Made by a program: the position numbers and the translations under genes. This document shows, one piece after another, positions 25,311-35,033 of a stretch of DNA of 64,000 nucleotides. How positions within the stretch are numbered: position 1 is the first letter of the stretch; the number at the start of each line of letters is the position of its first letter. The notes under the pieces were generated by a model, which saw only the letters and a list, made by a program, of their open reading frames with translations, was not told the origin of the DNA and made no database searches. Location of the stretch: positions 17,397 through 81,396 of the forward strand of contig DATFYE010000113.1 of NCBI GenBank assembly GCA_035315185.1. The letters run 5' to 3'. Source of the stretch: JADGQN01 sp035315185. Its GTDB lineage: Bacteria > Desulfobacterota > Syntrophorhabdia > Syntrophorhabdales > WCHB1-27.

Positions 25311-28300
25311 TCACTCCTCCCTTTTCGGGCCGCCTGTGAGCCCCGGACCACTGCCGCCTGACCCGCCTTGTTCCGGCAGGCCCTTCCCCTTTCTCCAGTC
25401 AACTACTTTCCCCACGACGTAGAATGTCACCGGTATCAGGAAGATAGCGATCAGCGTCGCGGCAGCCGTGCCGCCCATGACAGCAGTGCCCATGATCTGT
25501 CGCGCCACCGCACCTGCACCGCGGGAGAAGGCAAGAGGAAGCACGCCCAGGAGAAATGCGAAAGATGTCATGAGGATTGGCCTGAGCCGCAGTCTGGCTC
25601 CTTCAATCGCGGCCTCGGCAAGGGGCCTTCCCCGTTCATGCCTCGTCTTTGCAAATTCGACGATCAGGATCGCGTTCTTTGCGGAAAGACCGATGAGCAC
25701 GATAAGACCGATCTGGGCGTATACATTGTTGTTCACCGCGCTGCTTATCTGGTGGCGCAAGGCTATGCCGGCAAAAGCCCCGAAGACCGCAACGGGCGTA
25801 GCGAGGAGCACACTGAACGGGAGTGACCAGCTTTCATACTGCGCTGCAAGGATGAGAAAAACGCAGAGAAGAGAAAATCCGAAGATTGCCGAAGCAGGTA
25901 TCCCTTCCTGGGCCTTCTTCTCCTGGAAGGTCATGCCGACGTAATCGAGCCCCATCTCAGCGGGCATTGTCTGTTTGAACACATCTTCGATGGCTGACAC
26001 GACCTGACCCGAGCTGAAGCCGGGCTTGCCCGTGGCGTAAAGTTGGGCCGCTTTGTAGAGGTTGTAGCGCATCGTAAATTCGGGCCCCGGCCGGGACTCA
26101 ATTGTAGTGAGCGCCGATAGCGGCACAGCGTCACCCCTGTCGTTGTGCACGTAGAACTGGCCGACGTTCTCCGCCTTGGTGCGGTACTCCCCTTCTGCCT
26201 GGACATAGACCTGCCACTGACGGCCGAAGCGGTTAAAGTAGTTGATGAAGTAACCTCCCATGAAGGCCTGGAGCGTCTGGTAGACCTCCGCCACGTCTAC
26301 GCCCTGTTTGAGCACCTTTTCACGGTCCACGTTCACGTATAACTGAGGCACGGACGGGAGAAATGTGGTCGTTACCCGGGCAAGCTCAGGCCTCTTTCTT
26401 GCCGCGTCAATGAACTTGTCGACATTCTCGGCCAGAAAATTGATGTTTCTCCCGGCCCGGTCCTCGAGAACAAAATTGGCTCCACCCGCCAACCCGATAC
26501 CCGGAATGGCCGGAGGTTGGAAGGCGTACGCAACCGTCTGAGGCAGCTTTCCCAATTCACGGTTGAGGTGCGCCATGATGGCCTGATATTCTTCTTCAGG
26601 TTTTTTTCGATATCTCCATTCTTTCAACGTTACGAAGAAAAAACCGCTGTACGTGTTCTGGGCAAGACTCATCAGGCTGTTGCCAACCAGCGTCTGGTAA
26701 TGTTCAACGCCAGGCGTATTCCTGATGATCTCCTCAATCTTTCTACAGACCTGATCTGTGCGCTGAAGCGAGGCAGCGTCAGGCAGAGCCACGTTGATAT
26801 ACATGTAACCCTGATCTTCTTCAGGTAAGAATCCTCTTGGGATTCTGTTGCCGATAAAAATACCAAAGATCGCTACCACCACAAGAAAGAGCAGGCTGAG
26901 GGAGCTTTTACGGATCAGCCCCCCGCAAATATTCAGGTAGGTCTTGGAGGCGCGGCCGAAGAGATTATTGAACCACCTGAAAAAAGGACCCAGAAAGCCC
27001 CGCCCTTCCTTCCCCGGCTTCAGGATGAGGGCGCAGAGTGCGGGGCTCAAGGTCAGGGCGTTGAAGGCTGAGATGAGAACCGAGATAGCGATGGTTATGG
27101 CAAATTGCTGATAGAGCCTGCCCGTGATACCCGGTATGAAGATCACGGGGATGAAGACAGCCGCAAGTATCAACGCAATGGCCATAACAGGGCCTGCGAC
27201 CTCGCTCATGGCCTTAAGCGCCGATTCTTTCGGTGAAAAACCTTCCTCCATGTGACGCTCCACGGCCTCCACCACAATGATGGCGTCATCAACGACCAAG
27301 CCTATGGCCAGCACGAGGCCAAAGAGCGACAGGGTGTTGATCGAGAAGCCGAGCAATGGAAAAACAGCGAAAGTGCCGATAAGGGAAACTGGAACCGCAA
27401 GCGTCGGAATGAGCGTAGCCCTCCATCCCTGAAGGAAGACGAAGACCACAAGAATGACAAGACCCATGGCGATCAAGAGCGTTTTAAGAATTTCACGGAT
27501 GCCTTCGCCGATGGATCGGGTCGTATCAAGGGCGATCGTATAGTCAAGGTCGGTAGGGAACCGTTGCTTGGCCCGTTCCATCACCTTCCTGACACCCTCA
27601 ACAATGGTGAGGGCATTGGATCCGGGTAATTGGTAGATAGCCATAATCCCGGCCGGCTCACCATTAAGACGGCCCATCAAATTGTACGTCTGCGACCCCA
27701 GCTCAATGCGCGCTACGTCCTTCAAGCGGACAACTGAGCCGTCAACATTGGCACGTATAACGATCGACCCAAAGTCTTCAGGCGACACAAGACGACCTTG
27801 GGTGCGGACCGTATAGGTGAACTCCTGCCCAGGAGGCACCGGTTCACTACCTATCTGTCCGGCAGGGTTGACCGTATTCTGCTTCTGGACCGCATTGATG
27901 ATATCGGGCACCGTGATACCAAGTTTGCCCAGAGTATCAGGCTTGACCCATATGCGTATTGCGTAACGGTCTGCCCCGTATACGCCTACCTGAGCCACGC
28001 CCGGCACGCGTACCATTTGATCATTGAGGTTAATGAACGCGTAGTTTGCCAGAAATCTACCATCAAAGGTCCTCTTGGGGGAATGCAGGGCTACGAGCAT
28101 GAGCGGCGCAGCCCTCGATTTCTGGATGGTCACGCCGTAGTTGCGCACGTCAGCGGGAAGCTGTCCCTGGATCTGGTTCTGCCGCATCTGTGTGAAGATC
28201 AGGTCCGTATTCGGGTCAGTCTTAACGTCGAAGTTGACGAACATACGCATGGTGCCGTTGCTGGCATTCACGGAATACATATAGTTCATGTTGTCAACGC

Positions 28301-28511
28301 CGCTGATCTGCTCCTCCATGGGGGTCGCCACGGACTGTTCGAGGGTTTCTGCGTCGGCGCCGGTATAACGCGTAAAGATCTGAATTTCCGGGGGAACGAT
28401 CTCAGGGAACTGAGCAACTGGCAAGCCCGTCATGGCAACGATTCCCAGAATAACGAACATGATGGAGATGACCATCGCCACGATGGGACGGTTTATGAAG
28501 AACTTTGACAT
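25311..28511 (-). CDS. RND inner-membrane efflux transporter (AcrB/MexB type)
   Basis: A 1066-residue HAE1-type pump with 12 membrane helices and two large periplasmic loops. The proton-relay residues are in place: paired aspartates in GLVVDDAIIVVE (helix 4) and the lysine in GLSAKNAILIVE (helix 10). The N-terminus MSKFFINRPI is diagnostic of the family. It exports hydrophobic compounds, plausibly aromatics given the neighbours. The C-terminus ends in a glycine-rich tail. It sits between the fusion protein and the outer-membrane factor, with gaps of 11 and 1 bases. Confidence 0.96.
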   Translation of the reverse strand: MSKFFINRPIVAMVISIMFVILGIVAMTGLPVAQFPEIVPPEIQIFTRYTGADAETLEQSVATPMEEQISGVDNMNYMYSVNASNGTMRMFVNFDVKTDPNTDLIFTQMRQNQIQGQLPADVRNYGVTIQKSRAAPLMLVALHSPKRTFDGRFLANYAFINLNDQMVRVPGVAQVGVYGADRYAIRIWVKPDTLGKLGITVPDIINAVQKQNTVNPAGQIGSEPVPPGQEFTYTVRTQGRLVSPEDFGSIVIRANVDGSVVRLKDVARIELGSQTYNLMGRLNGEPAGIMAIYQLPGSNALTIVEGVRKVMERAKQRFPTDLDYTIALDTTRSIGEGIREILKTLLIAMGLVILVVFVFLQGWRATLIPTLAVPVSLIGTFAVFPLLGFSINTLSLFGLVLAIGLVVDDAIIVVEAVERHMEEGFSPKESALKAMSEVAGPVMAIALILAAVFIPVIFIPGITGRLYQQFAITIAISVLISAFNALTLSPALCALILKPGKEGRGFLGPFFRWFNNLFGRASKTYLNICGGLIRKSSLSLLFLVVVAIFGIFIGNRIPRGFLPEEDQGYMYINVALPDAASLQRTDQVCRKIEEIIRNTPGVEHYQTLVGNSLMSLAQNTYSGFFFVTLKEWRYRKKPEEEYQAIMAHLNRELGKLPQTVAYAFQPPAIPGIGLAGGANFVLEDRAGRNINFLAENVDKFIDAARKRPELARVTTTFLPSVPQLYVNVDREKVLKQGVDVAEVYQTLQAFMGGYFINYFNRFGRQWQVYVQAEGEYRTKAENVGQFYVHNDRGDAVPLSALTTIESRPGPEFTMRYNLYKAAQLYATGKPGFSSGQVVSAIEDVFKQTMPAEMGLDYVGMTFQEKKAQEGIPASAIFGFSLLCVFLILAAQYESWSLPFSVLLATPVAVFGAFAGIALRHQISSAVNNNVYAQIGLIVLIGLSAKNAILIVEFAKTRHERGRPLAEAAIEGARLRLRPILMTSFAFLLGVLPLAFSRGAGAVARQIMGTAVMGGTAAATLIAIFLIPVTFYVVGKVVDWRKGKGLPEQGGSGGSGPGLTGGPKREE

Positions 28512-28522
28512 AAAGGCGTCTC

Positions 28523-29680
28523 TTACCTTTTCCCGGTATTTTCCGGCGCCGGCGCGGGCTCGGCGTTTGCTTTCACCGCCGTACCTTGTTTGACCTTCTG
28601 GAGCCCTTCGGTTATGACCCGCTCACCCGGCTTCAAACCCTCATCTATGACCCAGAGGCTGTCGAGCCGTTCGCCCGCTTTGACCGGCCTTATCGCAACC
28701 TTGTTGTCTGCTCCAACCACAGCCACCTGGTATCCTGCCTGTAGTTCCATGATCGCCCGCTGCGGCACCAGAAGCGCGCCCTTCTTGACCTCGGTCTGCG
28801 CGCGAACCCTGGCGAACTGTCCGGGCCGGATCACGTTTCTCGGATTGGGGAAAAGAGCCGCGACTTTGATTGTGCCGGTCTTTACGTCCACCTGGCGGTC
28901 CGCAAAAGCAAAAGAGCCGGTGTGCGGATGGACTTTCCCGTCCGCAAGGATCAGCTCCAGTGGCATCTTCTGGCCATGTTCCTGATCGTTCTGTACGTAT
29001 TTGAGGTACTCCTGCTCACTCATGAGAATATAAACCTTGATAGGATCAACCGTTGAAACCGTAGTCAGTTCCTCCACCGAACCCGGACCCACAAGGTTGC
29101 CCAACTGCGCCTTGGCAATTCCTGCTATCCCGTCTATCGGAGAGGTGACCCTGGTGAATCCGAGATCGAGCTGCGTCTTATCTACCAGGGCCTGGAGTGC
29201 GATCACCGCAGCATGGGTTGCTGCCTCAGCGCCGACCGCATCATCAAAATCCTTCTTGCTCACCGCTCTCTGTTCCACCAGAGGTTTGATGCGTTCGAGA
29301 TTGGCCTTCGCCGTTTCCCAGCGCGCCTGCTGTTCTGCGAGTTGTCCTTGCGCCTGTTCCAGTGCGGCCTGGAAGGTGCGCGGATCGATCTCGAAGAGAA
29401 CCTGCCCCTTCCTGACGACATCACCCTCAGTGTAATCCCGCTTTATCAGATAGCCCTGCACCTGCGCACGAATGGTCGCATTTACGAGACCGTCTGTGGA
29501 GGCAGTCCACTCCGAATATATGGGGACATCCTTTTTAATGACTTCCACCACTTCAACAGTGGGGAAAGTTGCGGTTTCCGTCGTTCGCGCTCCTTGGCAT
29601 CCCGGCAGGAAAAGCGCTACGCCAAGGATCACGAAAAGACTCGCGTAAAAAAACTCCGCCACCCTATCGTTCCGTGCCAT
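28523..29680 (-). CDS. RND efflux periplasmic adaptor (AcrA/MexA type)
   Basis: A 385-residue membrane fusion protein with a lipoprotein-type signal (FLPGC, Cys28). It shows a biotinyl-lipoyl half-motif (IRAQVQGYLIKRDYTEGDVV), an alpha-hairpin (AQGQLAEQQARWETAKANLE) and a beta-barrel domain, the usual order. GGAGGACG before the ATG fixes the start. It is the first gene of the three-gene efflux operon. No TetR or MarR-type regulator lies beside it. Confidence 0.95.
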   Translation of the reverse strand: MARNDRVAEFFYASLFVILGVALFLPGCQGARTTETATFPTVEVVEVIKKDVPIYSEWTASTDGLVNATIRAQVQGYLIKRDYTEGDVVRKGQVLFEIDPRTFQAALEQAQGQLAEQQARWETAKANLERIKPLVEQRAVSKKDFDDAVGAEAATHAAVIALQALVDKTQLDLGFTRVTSPIDGIAGIAKAQLGNLVGPGSVEELTTVSTVDPIKVYILMSEQEYLKYVQNDQEHGQKMPLELILADGKVHPHTGSFAFADRQVDVKTGTIKVAALFPNPRNVIRPGQFARVRAQTEVKKGALLVPQRAIMELQAGYQVAVVGADNKVAIRPVKAGERLDSLWVIDEGLKPGERVITEGLQKVKQGTAVKANAEPAPAPENTGKR

Positions 29681-29943
29681 TCAACGTCCTCCTCAACCCT
29701 ATCACACCACCTGCACCCGGGTGTGACTTGTATGTGCACATAAACTCCCCCTCGATACATCTTTGTTCTGCTCTATCCTGGATTGTTCCGCGTTGTTCCG
29801 CGTTTTTTTGTCAAACATATCTTCATACAAATAACATACCAAGCAGTTCAGTGGTCTCGGTGCAATAGTCATTTCCACTCTTAAGCATGTTCATCGGACT
29901 CTGGCTCATTCGGACGAAGGAAGGCTCCGGAAATGCAGTCGAG

Positions 29944-30228
29944 TTACGACTGCGAGGGAGGTCCACGGTAGATGCGATGGAAAACGACGGGAGAGTAAAT
30001 GCAGAATCCTCCTTCAGGCGGGAAAAGGCGTGTTGCGGCCTTGTAGAGCTCAAGGAAAAATTGATGTCCGACCAGAGCAACGAAACCGGTGCCGACAATT
30101 TGATATATGTATGACCGACCATCTGCGCGACTAAGCTCGGCTGCACTGATTTTTGCCGCACACGTAAAGATAAAAAGCAACAGAAGCAGCGCAACCGCCT
30201 TCGTAACACAAAGTCTGAAACGACGCAT
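29944..30228 (-). CDS. Possible small exported protein
   Basis: A 94-residue frame starting MRRFRLCVTKAVALLLLLF, a clear signal-peptide-like start ending near ISAAE, followed by one more hydrophobic stretch (QIVGTGFVALVGHQFFLELY). GGGGAG lies about eight bases before the ATG. The second half is unlike any family I know, and the frame stands alone, so chance cannot be excluded. Confidence 0.35.
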   Translation of the reverse strand: MRRFRLCVTKAVALLLLLFIFTCAAKISAAELSRADGRSYIYQIVGTGFVALVGHQFFLELYKAATRLFPPEGGFCIYSPVVFHRIYRGPPSQS

Positions 30229-30448
30229 TACGAACGCTCCCCGACGCTGAAAAAATAACATATCTGGTGAAGAAAGAAAAGGAAAGCCATTTGTTCCGAG
30301 CGCAACCAGACTACTATCCGCCCCCACGGCACCAAAAGATGAGGACAAAGGCAGAGAGCACCTCTATGGAGTTTGGCCTAGATCTTGCTATTCCGAACAC
30401 ATGCCCAGCAGGCTTCTGCCTCTCATGAATTCTCTGGCAAAGAGCCTG

Positions 30449-30466
30449 GTACCGCTTTCGCGGTAC
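30449..30466 (+). promoter_or_regulatory. Leader hairpin upstream of the sugar dehydrogenase gene
   Basis: GTACCGC (30449-30455), loop TTTC, GCGGTAC (30460-30466): a perfect 7-bp stem with a tetraloop, 126 bases before the start at 30592. No T run follows. It is probably part of a leader RNA or an operator; the class is not recognised. Confidence 0.35.
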
Positions 30467-30591
30467 TATATGAAAGCAGTGGCACTGGCGTATTAGTAAA
30501 CTCGCTGATGTGTCTCATCCTTGGCTGTTCACTGTTGACTTCAGAGTGGCAAGGGCGGTAGCCTATCTCGGCCACACCAAGAAGGGGTTAT

Positions 30592-31917
30592 ATGAATCTC
30601 GCAGAAAAGATTAGATCCAAGCAGGCAAAGATTGGCGTCATCGGTCTCGGTTACGTGGGCTTGCCCCTCGTGATCGAGTTCTGTAAGGCAGGGTTTAGCG
30701 TCACGGGTTTTGACATAGATGACAAGAAAGTGGCGTTGCTGAAGAAGGGCGAGAGCTACATCAAACACATCGATGCGTCCCGCATTGTGCCGCTCATCCG
30801 TCCTCCGCAGAAGGGTGCACCACCCTTTTCTCCCACTTCAGATTTTTCGCGCCTCGCTGCTATGGATTGCATACTCGTCTGCGTACCCACACCCCTGAAC
30901 AAGAACCGGGAACCAGACATGACCTATGTCTTCAACACAACGAAGAGTATAGCACGCTATCTTCGAAAAGGTCAGCTGATCGTACTCGAATCGACGACAT
31001 ACCCCGGCACGACAGATGAAGATATGCGGAGCATGCTTGAAGAACCGGGCTTTAAGGCAGGCGTCGATTTCTACCTCGCCTTTTCTCCGGAAAGGGAAGA
31101 CCCTAACAACCCGCAGTTTACTACGGCTACCATTCCCAAGGTAGTCGGCGGTTGCACCAAAGCGTGTTTGAGTGTGGCGACAGCGCTCTATGGACAGATC
31201 ATGCAGCGCATCGTTCCTGTCTCGTCAACGAGGGTGGCTGAAGCGACAAAGCTGCTGGAGAATATCTATCGTTCGGTCAATATTGCGCTGGTGAACGAGT
31301 TGAAGATACTCTTCGACCGCATGGACATTGACATATGGGAAGTCATCGAAGCGGCAAAAACAAAGCCCTTCGGCTTTCAGGCCTTCTACCCCGGCCCAGG
31401 ACTGGGAGGGCACTGCATCCCGATTGATCCCTTCTATCTGACGTGGAAGGCGCGAGAGTATGAAGTTGCCACGAGGTTCATCGAACTCGCCGGCGAGATC
31501 AATACGAACATGCCGAGCTATGTTGTTCAGAAATTGATGGCGGCGCTGAACGAGAAAGGGAAGTGTCTTAAGGGCTCCCGGATTCTCGTGCTCGGTGTCG
31601 CGTACAAACCGAACGTTGACGACGATCGGGAAAGTCCTGCGTTCGTGATCATGGAACTGATCGAGAAGGGCGGCGGGACGGTGGATTATAGCGATCCTTA
31701 CGTGCCCAGGCTCAAAAAGGTCCGCAAATTCAACTTCGACAAGGCATCCGTGCAGCTCACCGCGAAAAAAATCAAGAGCTATGACGCAGTCGTGATCGTG
31801 ACTAATCACGCAAACGTTAATTATAAGCTCGTAGAAAAAAATGCCAAACTTATCATCGACACCCGCAACGCCCTCAAAAAGATTGGCATCAGACACGGCA
31901 ATGTCTGCAAGGCTTGA
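30592..31917 (+). CDS. UDP-N-acetyl-hexosamine 6-dehydrogenase (WbpA/WecC-like)
   Basis: A 441-residue nucleotide-sugar dehydrogenase. It has an NAD-binding IGLGYVG (17-23), the central Lys220 and Asn-containing segment, and the catalytic Cys275 in PGPGLGGHCIPIDP. The HCIPIDP form, with PGLGGH before it, is typical of UDP-GlcNAc/ManNAc dehydrogenases rather than UDP-glucose dehydrogenase (GGSCFPKD, seen at 55633). It makes a UDP-uronic acid for a surface polysaccharide. AAGAAGGGG before the ATG. The epimerase gene follows 117 bases later. Confidence 0.88.
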   Translation: MNLAEKIRSKQAKIGVIGLGYVGLPLVIEFCKAGFSVTGFDIDDKKVALLKKGESYIKHIDASRIVPLIRPPQKGAPPFSPTSDFSRLAAMDCILVCVPTPLNKNREPDMTYVFNTTKSIARYLRKGQLIVLESTTYPGTTDEDMRSMLEEPGFKAGVDFYLAFSPEREDPNNPQFTTATIPKVVGGCTKACLSVATALYGQIMQRIVPVSSTRVAEATKLLENIYRSVNIALVNELKILFDRMDIDIWEVIEAAKTKPFGFQAFYPGPGLGGHCIPIDPFYLTWKAREYEVATRFIELAGEINTNMPSYVVQKLMAALNEKGKCLKGSRILVLGVAYKPNVDDDRESPAFVIMELIEKGGGTVDYSDPYVPRLKKVRKFNFDKASVQLTAKKIKSYDAVVIVTNHANVNYKLVEKNAKLIIDTRNALKKIGIRHGNVCKA

Positions 31918-32034
31918 CAGTATGCAGGCCACAAGCTCGCTGGAATGAGCATCAGCTGTAACCAAGAGCTTACGCGGGGCCTTATAATCAAAGTCCTCGC
32001 TGCGGGCATGGTGATAAACGTCCTCTGAGGCAAC

Positions 32035-33015
32035 ATGGAGACTATTCTAGTAACTGGCGCAGCCGGTTTTATCGGCTGCAAAACAGCAAGTTTGCTCCTT
32101 GAGCAGGGGTTCGCAGTTGTCGGCGTGGATAATCTCAACGACTATTACGACGTCCGGCTGAAATATTACCGACTGGAAACCCTGAAGGCTAACCGCGACT
32201 TTACATTTCTTCAAGCCGATATCGAGAGCATAAACGAGCTGGAGCCAATATTCCGGGACCATACGTTAGCTGCGGTTATAAACCTTGCCGCTCGTGCCGG
32301 AGTTCGTTACAGCCTTCGAAATCCATACGTGTACATGAACACCAATCTGTATGGCACCCTGAATCTGCTCGAGCTGATGCGCAAACACAGCGTTAACAAG
32401 ATGGTGCTGGCCTCGTCATCATCCCTGTACGCCGGACAGAAGATGCCGTTCTCCGAAGACCTTCCAGTAAATACTCCCATATCACCCTACGCAGCTTCAA
32501 AGAAAGCTGCAGAAATGGTCGCATATACGTATCACTACCTCTATGGCATTGACGTCTCGGTACTTCGCTATTTCACGGTCTATGGTCCCGCAGGGAGACC
32601 GGATATGAGCCCCTTCAGGTTCATCACGTGGATCGAAGAAGGGAAGGAACTCACCGTATATGGGGATGGGTCACAAACCCGTGATTTTACGTACGTTGAT
32701 GATATTGCGGAAGGGACGATAAAGGCCGTGCAGCCCCTGGGATTTGAGATCATTAATCTGGGAGACAGTCAACCCCATGCGCTCTCGCAGCTTATTTCCC
32801 TGATAGAGTCTAGCCTTGGCAAACGAGCGAGGATTTCATACCAGCCTTGCCAAAAGGCGGATATGAAGGAGACGTGGGCAAACATCGCTAAAGCTAGGAA
32901 GCTTTTGAACTGGTACCCGAAGACCCCACTTGACGAGGGCGTGCGCGGAGCTGTCGCGTGGCACGTCGAACATCGGTCACTGGTGAGACAGATTGATATA
33001 GACCTCTCGGTGTGA
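32035..33015 (+). CDS. NAD-dependent nucleotide-sugar epimerase
   Basis: A 326-residue extended short-chain dehydrogenase. It has GAAGFIG (8-14) for NAD, Tyr152-x3-Lys156 as the catalytic pair, and SSSSLYAG before it. DNLNDYYDVRLKYYRL at 32-47 is characteristic of UDP-glucuronate 4-epimerases, so that or the N-acetylated equivalent is the best guess. It follows the dehydrogenase that would make its substrate. No strong Shine-Dalgarno is visible (GAGGCAAC before the ATG). Confidence 0.87.
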   Translation: METILVTGAAGFIGCKTASLLLEQGFAVVGVDNLNDYYDVRLKYYRLETLKANRDFTFLQADIESINELEPIFRDHTLAAVINLAARAGVRYSLRNPYVYMNTNLYGTLNLLELMRKHSVNKMVLASSSSLYAGQKMPFSEDLPVNTPISPYAASKKAAEMVAYTYHYLYGIDVSVLRYFTVYGPAGRPDMSPFRFITWIEEGKELTVYGDGSQTRDFTYVDDIAEGTIKAVQPLGFEIINLGDSQPHALSQLISLIESSLGKRARISYQPCQKADMKETWANIAKARKLLNWYPKTPLDEGVRGAVAWHVEHRSLVRQIDIDLSV

Positions 33016-33170
33016 GTCGTTAGAAACCAACAGCTGAGCAACCAGGAGGTGACTCACGGGCTCATCAGTAATCCGGGGAATTAAATTGTCCCGCACTCGA
33101 GCAGAACAGGTTCCCATCTTTACAAAGACACCAACATGCTCCATAACATACATCGATTAAGGAGGTAATC

Positions 33171-33614
33171 ATGAGACAGCGCAGAAACCACGCATATCTA
33201 AATGTTGTCGGATTATTTTTCGTTCTTGCACTCTTTTCTTCGGTCGTGCTCGCCCAAGAGGCCGTGCCTTGGCTGACCCTGGCCGACGGGACCAAAGTCA
33301 CCATGACGCAGGCGCAATTCGACAGCCTGGTGCAACAGGCGGGAATATCCTATTATGGCCCAACAGTAGCGCGCCCCCAGGTAACGGCGGGCCAGATGAG
33401 CATGCCTGTGCCGAGCGTACTGGGTGGTGTATTGGGAGGGGGCTACATTGTCGGTGATCCAGTAGCTATTGCCGCAGGCATGAATGCAGTGGGCATTACT
33501 TCCACCGCAACCGGTGCAGGCCTGACAGGAGGCGCGGCAGCCGCAGGGACAATCGCAACCGGGGAGGCAGTAAAAGACTCTGCCACAGCTCCCAGGCCGG
33601 AGGGGAGACCATAG
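33171..33614 (+). CDS. Small secreted Gly/Ala-rich protein, unknown
   Basis: A 147-residue protein with a signal peptide (about 1-28, cleavage after VVLAQ), a short WLTLADGTKVTMTQAQFDS segment, and a Gly/Ala-rich low-complexity C-terminal half (GGVLGGGYIVG, TGAGLTGGAAAAGTIATG) that could span or associate with the outer membrane. AAGGAGG precedes the ATG. A strong terminator follows. It may be an envelope component of the polysaccharide system. Confidence 0.65.
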   Translation: MRQRRNHAYLNVVGLFFVLALFSSVVLAQEAVPWLTLADGTKVTMTQAQFDSLVQQAGISYYGPTVARPQVTAGQMSMPVPSVLGGVLGGGYIVGDPVAIAAGMNAVGITSTATGAGLTGGAAAAGTIATGEAVKDSATAPRPEGRP

Positions 33615-33939
33615 CAGCTGGAATGCACTGACCGCTAGCCTCGGTAGCCGTTAGAAGGGGCCGACGAGGACGTTCGCGTGCTCGTCGGCCTTTTTTTCTC
33701 CTGCCGATTAACCTTCATTCACACTGATAGAGGTTCCGGGAATCCACCGGGTGCCTGCCTCCGGGTGTGAACCTCCTTGCCGCGACTCTGTTCATCGTAC
33801 TTTCAGGTGTGATATACTCCACGCACACACTTCAAAACGATGGAAGAGATATGATCATTCAATACGCGTGGCTTGAGGATATTCAATGAATCGAATCTTC
33901 GGGACTGAGAGGCGTGACAAGCCAAGGTGGTAGCATAGC
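33615..33939. other. Intergenic stretch with terminator
   Basis: It holds the terminator at 33659-33697. Further on, CCACCCGGTG-like and CCGGGTG repeats near 33745-33770 form a weak inverted repeat. No coding frame is seen. Confidence 0.45.
33659..33697 (+). terminator. Strong intrinsic terminator
   Basis: GGCCGACGAG (33659-33668) pairs with CTCGTCGGCC (33681-33690), followed by seven T residues. It closes the transcript of the sugar and secreted-protein genes. Confidence 0.92.
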
Positions 33940-34569
33940 GTGAAAAAGGTGATCTCATTTGATCTTGACGGAACGCTCGTCCAGGGAAAATTCGGCGACA
34001 TGGTGTGGCATCACGGTATCCCGGGCAAATACGCCGAAAAGTATGGTGTACGCTTCGAAGATGCACAGAGGCTCATACTCAGAGAGTATGAAATCATAGG
34101 TGATGCAAACTTGCTGTGGTACGACGTGGAATACTGGATCGCCAAGTTTGGGTTACCAGTATCCGCGCATGAGTTACTGGACGCCTATGTTAACCACATA
34201 GAGGTAACCCCCCACGCACTTGAAGTCTTACACGACCTAAAAGCCCGCTACAGGCTTGTGCTAGCATCAAATGCTTCCAGGGTATTCGTAGAGAAAGAGA
34301 TCGCGCATGCAGGGCTCACTGACTACTTTGAATACATTGTCTCAGCAACCTCCGACCTCGGCATGGTCAAGAAAGAAGAGCGATTCTATCACGGGCTGGC
34401 AACCAGCCTCGGGGTTTCGCCCGGGGATATCACTCACGTGGGTGATCACCCGGTTTTTGATTACGAGGTACCTCGCTCCCTCGGTATTGAATGCTACCAT
34501 TACAATCCGTCCGGCAAGAGCAATGGCAATGTGATTAATGACCTGCGGGAGCTTCTGAGAAGACTGTGA
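33940..34569 (+). CDS. HAD-superfamily hydrolase
   Basis: A 209-residue phosphatase-like protein. Motif I is FDLDGTL (Asp8 nucleophile, Asp10 acid/base). Motif II lies in LVLASNAS, motif III is the lysine in VKKEER, and motif IV is GDHPVFDYEV. It has a helical cap (about 15-85). The start is GTG (33940). The substrate cannot be read from sequence; small phospho-metabolites are usual. It stands alone between a terminator and a repeat region. Confidence 0.85.
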   Translation: MKKVISFDLDGTLVQGKFGDMVWHHGIPGKYAEKYGVRFEDAQRLILREYEIIGDANLLWYDVEYWIAKFGLPVSAHELLDAYVNHIEVTPHALEVLHDLKARYRLVLASNASRVFVEKEIAHAGLTDYFEYIVSATSDLGMVKKEERFYHGLATSLGVSPGDITHVGDHPVFDYEVPRSLGIECYHYNPSGKSNGNVINDLRELLRRL

Positions 34570-34574
34570 GAGCG

Positions 34575-34705
34575 TGAGTGGCAAGTGTGTAGTGTATGGT
34601 GCATAGAGCATAGTGCTTAGTGAATGCTACCTGGTGAATTGATAGGACTATGCGTTGGTTGGGTTTCCCACCAAACACTATACACTAAGCACTATACACT
34701 GCTCT
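34575..34705. repeat. Degenerate inverted repeat rich in TATACACT units
   Basis: The left arm (about 34591-34622) contains AGTGTATGG and TAGTGCTTAGTG. The right arm (34676-34700) reads as CACTATACACTAAGC plus a further ACTATACACT, largely its reverse complement, with TAGTGCTTAGTG matching exactly over 12 bases. Short CACTATA/TATAGTG units repeat inside each arm. It separates the HAD and zinc-ribbon genes and may act as a transcript-end hairpin. Confidence 0.55.
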
Positions 34706-34718
34706 CGGGGTGTGAGAC

Positions 34719-35033
34719 ATGAAAACGTGCTACAAGTGCGGGACAACCATTGAGTTAGAGAAGGTTTCACGAAGGGATGAATGCCCGAAATGCGGTTCTG
34801 ACCTTCGCGCCTGTTTGAACTGCGCGTTCTACGCAGAGTCCAAGTCTAATGCCTGTATGGAGTCACAAGCTGAGCCCGTGAAAGAAAAGGACAGAGCAAA
34901 TTATTGCGATTTCTTCCGCTTCAAGGAGATTGCGACCGGTCACCCCCGCGCGGGTGCCCCAGCAACGCAACAAACAAAGTCTGGGAAGGCAGAAGCTGAG
35001 AAGCTCTGGAATGAGCTCTTCAAGAAGCGCTAG
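34719..35033 (+). CDS. Small zinc-ribbon protein, unknown
   Basis: A 104-residue hydrophilic protein with two cysteine pairs, CYKCGTT (4-7) and CPKCGSD (about 28-31), and then CLNCAFY and further Cys residues (ACME, YCDF). This suggests one zinc ribbon plus a second metal-binding knuckle. It is cytoplasmic, and the family has no known function. It overlaps the convergent gene at 35030 by four bases at the stop codons. Confidence 0.7.
   Translation: MKTCYKCGTTIELEKVSRRDECPKCGSDLRACLNCAFYAESKSNACMESQAEPVKEKDRANYCDFFRFKEIATGHPRAGAPATQQTKSGKAEAEKLWNELFKKR

Larger units (their letters stand above)
29681..30591. other. Divergent 0.9-kb region upstream of efflux and sugar genes
   Basis: It lies between the minus-strand efflux operon and the plus-strand sugar operon. 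It contains a doubtful small secreted-protein gene (29944-30228) and one sharp hairpin at 30449. CACCCGGGTG at 29714-29723 is a ten-base palindrome about 35 bases upstream of the adaptor start and could be an operator. Confidence 0.4.
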
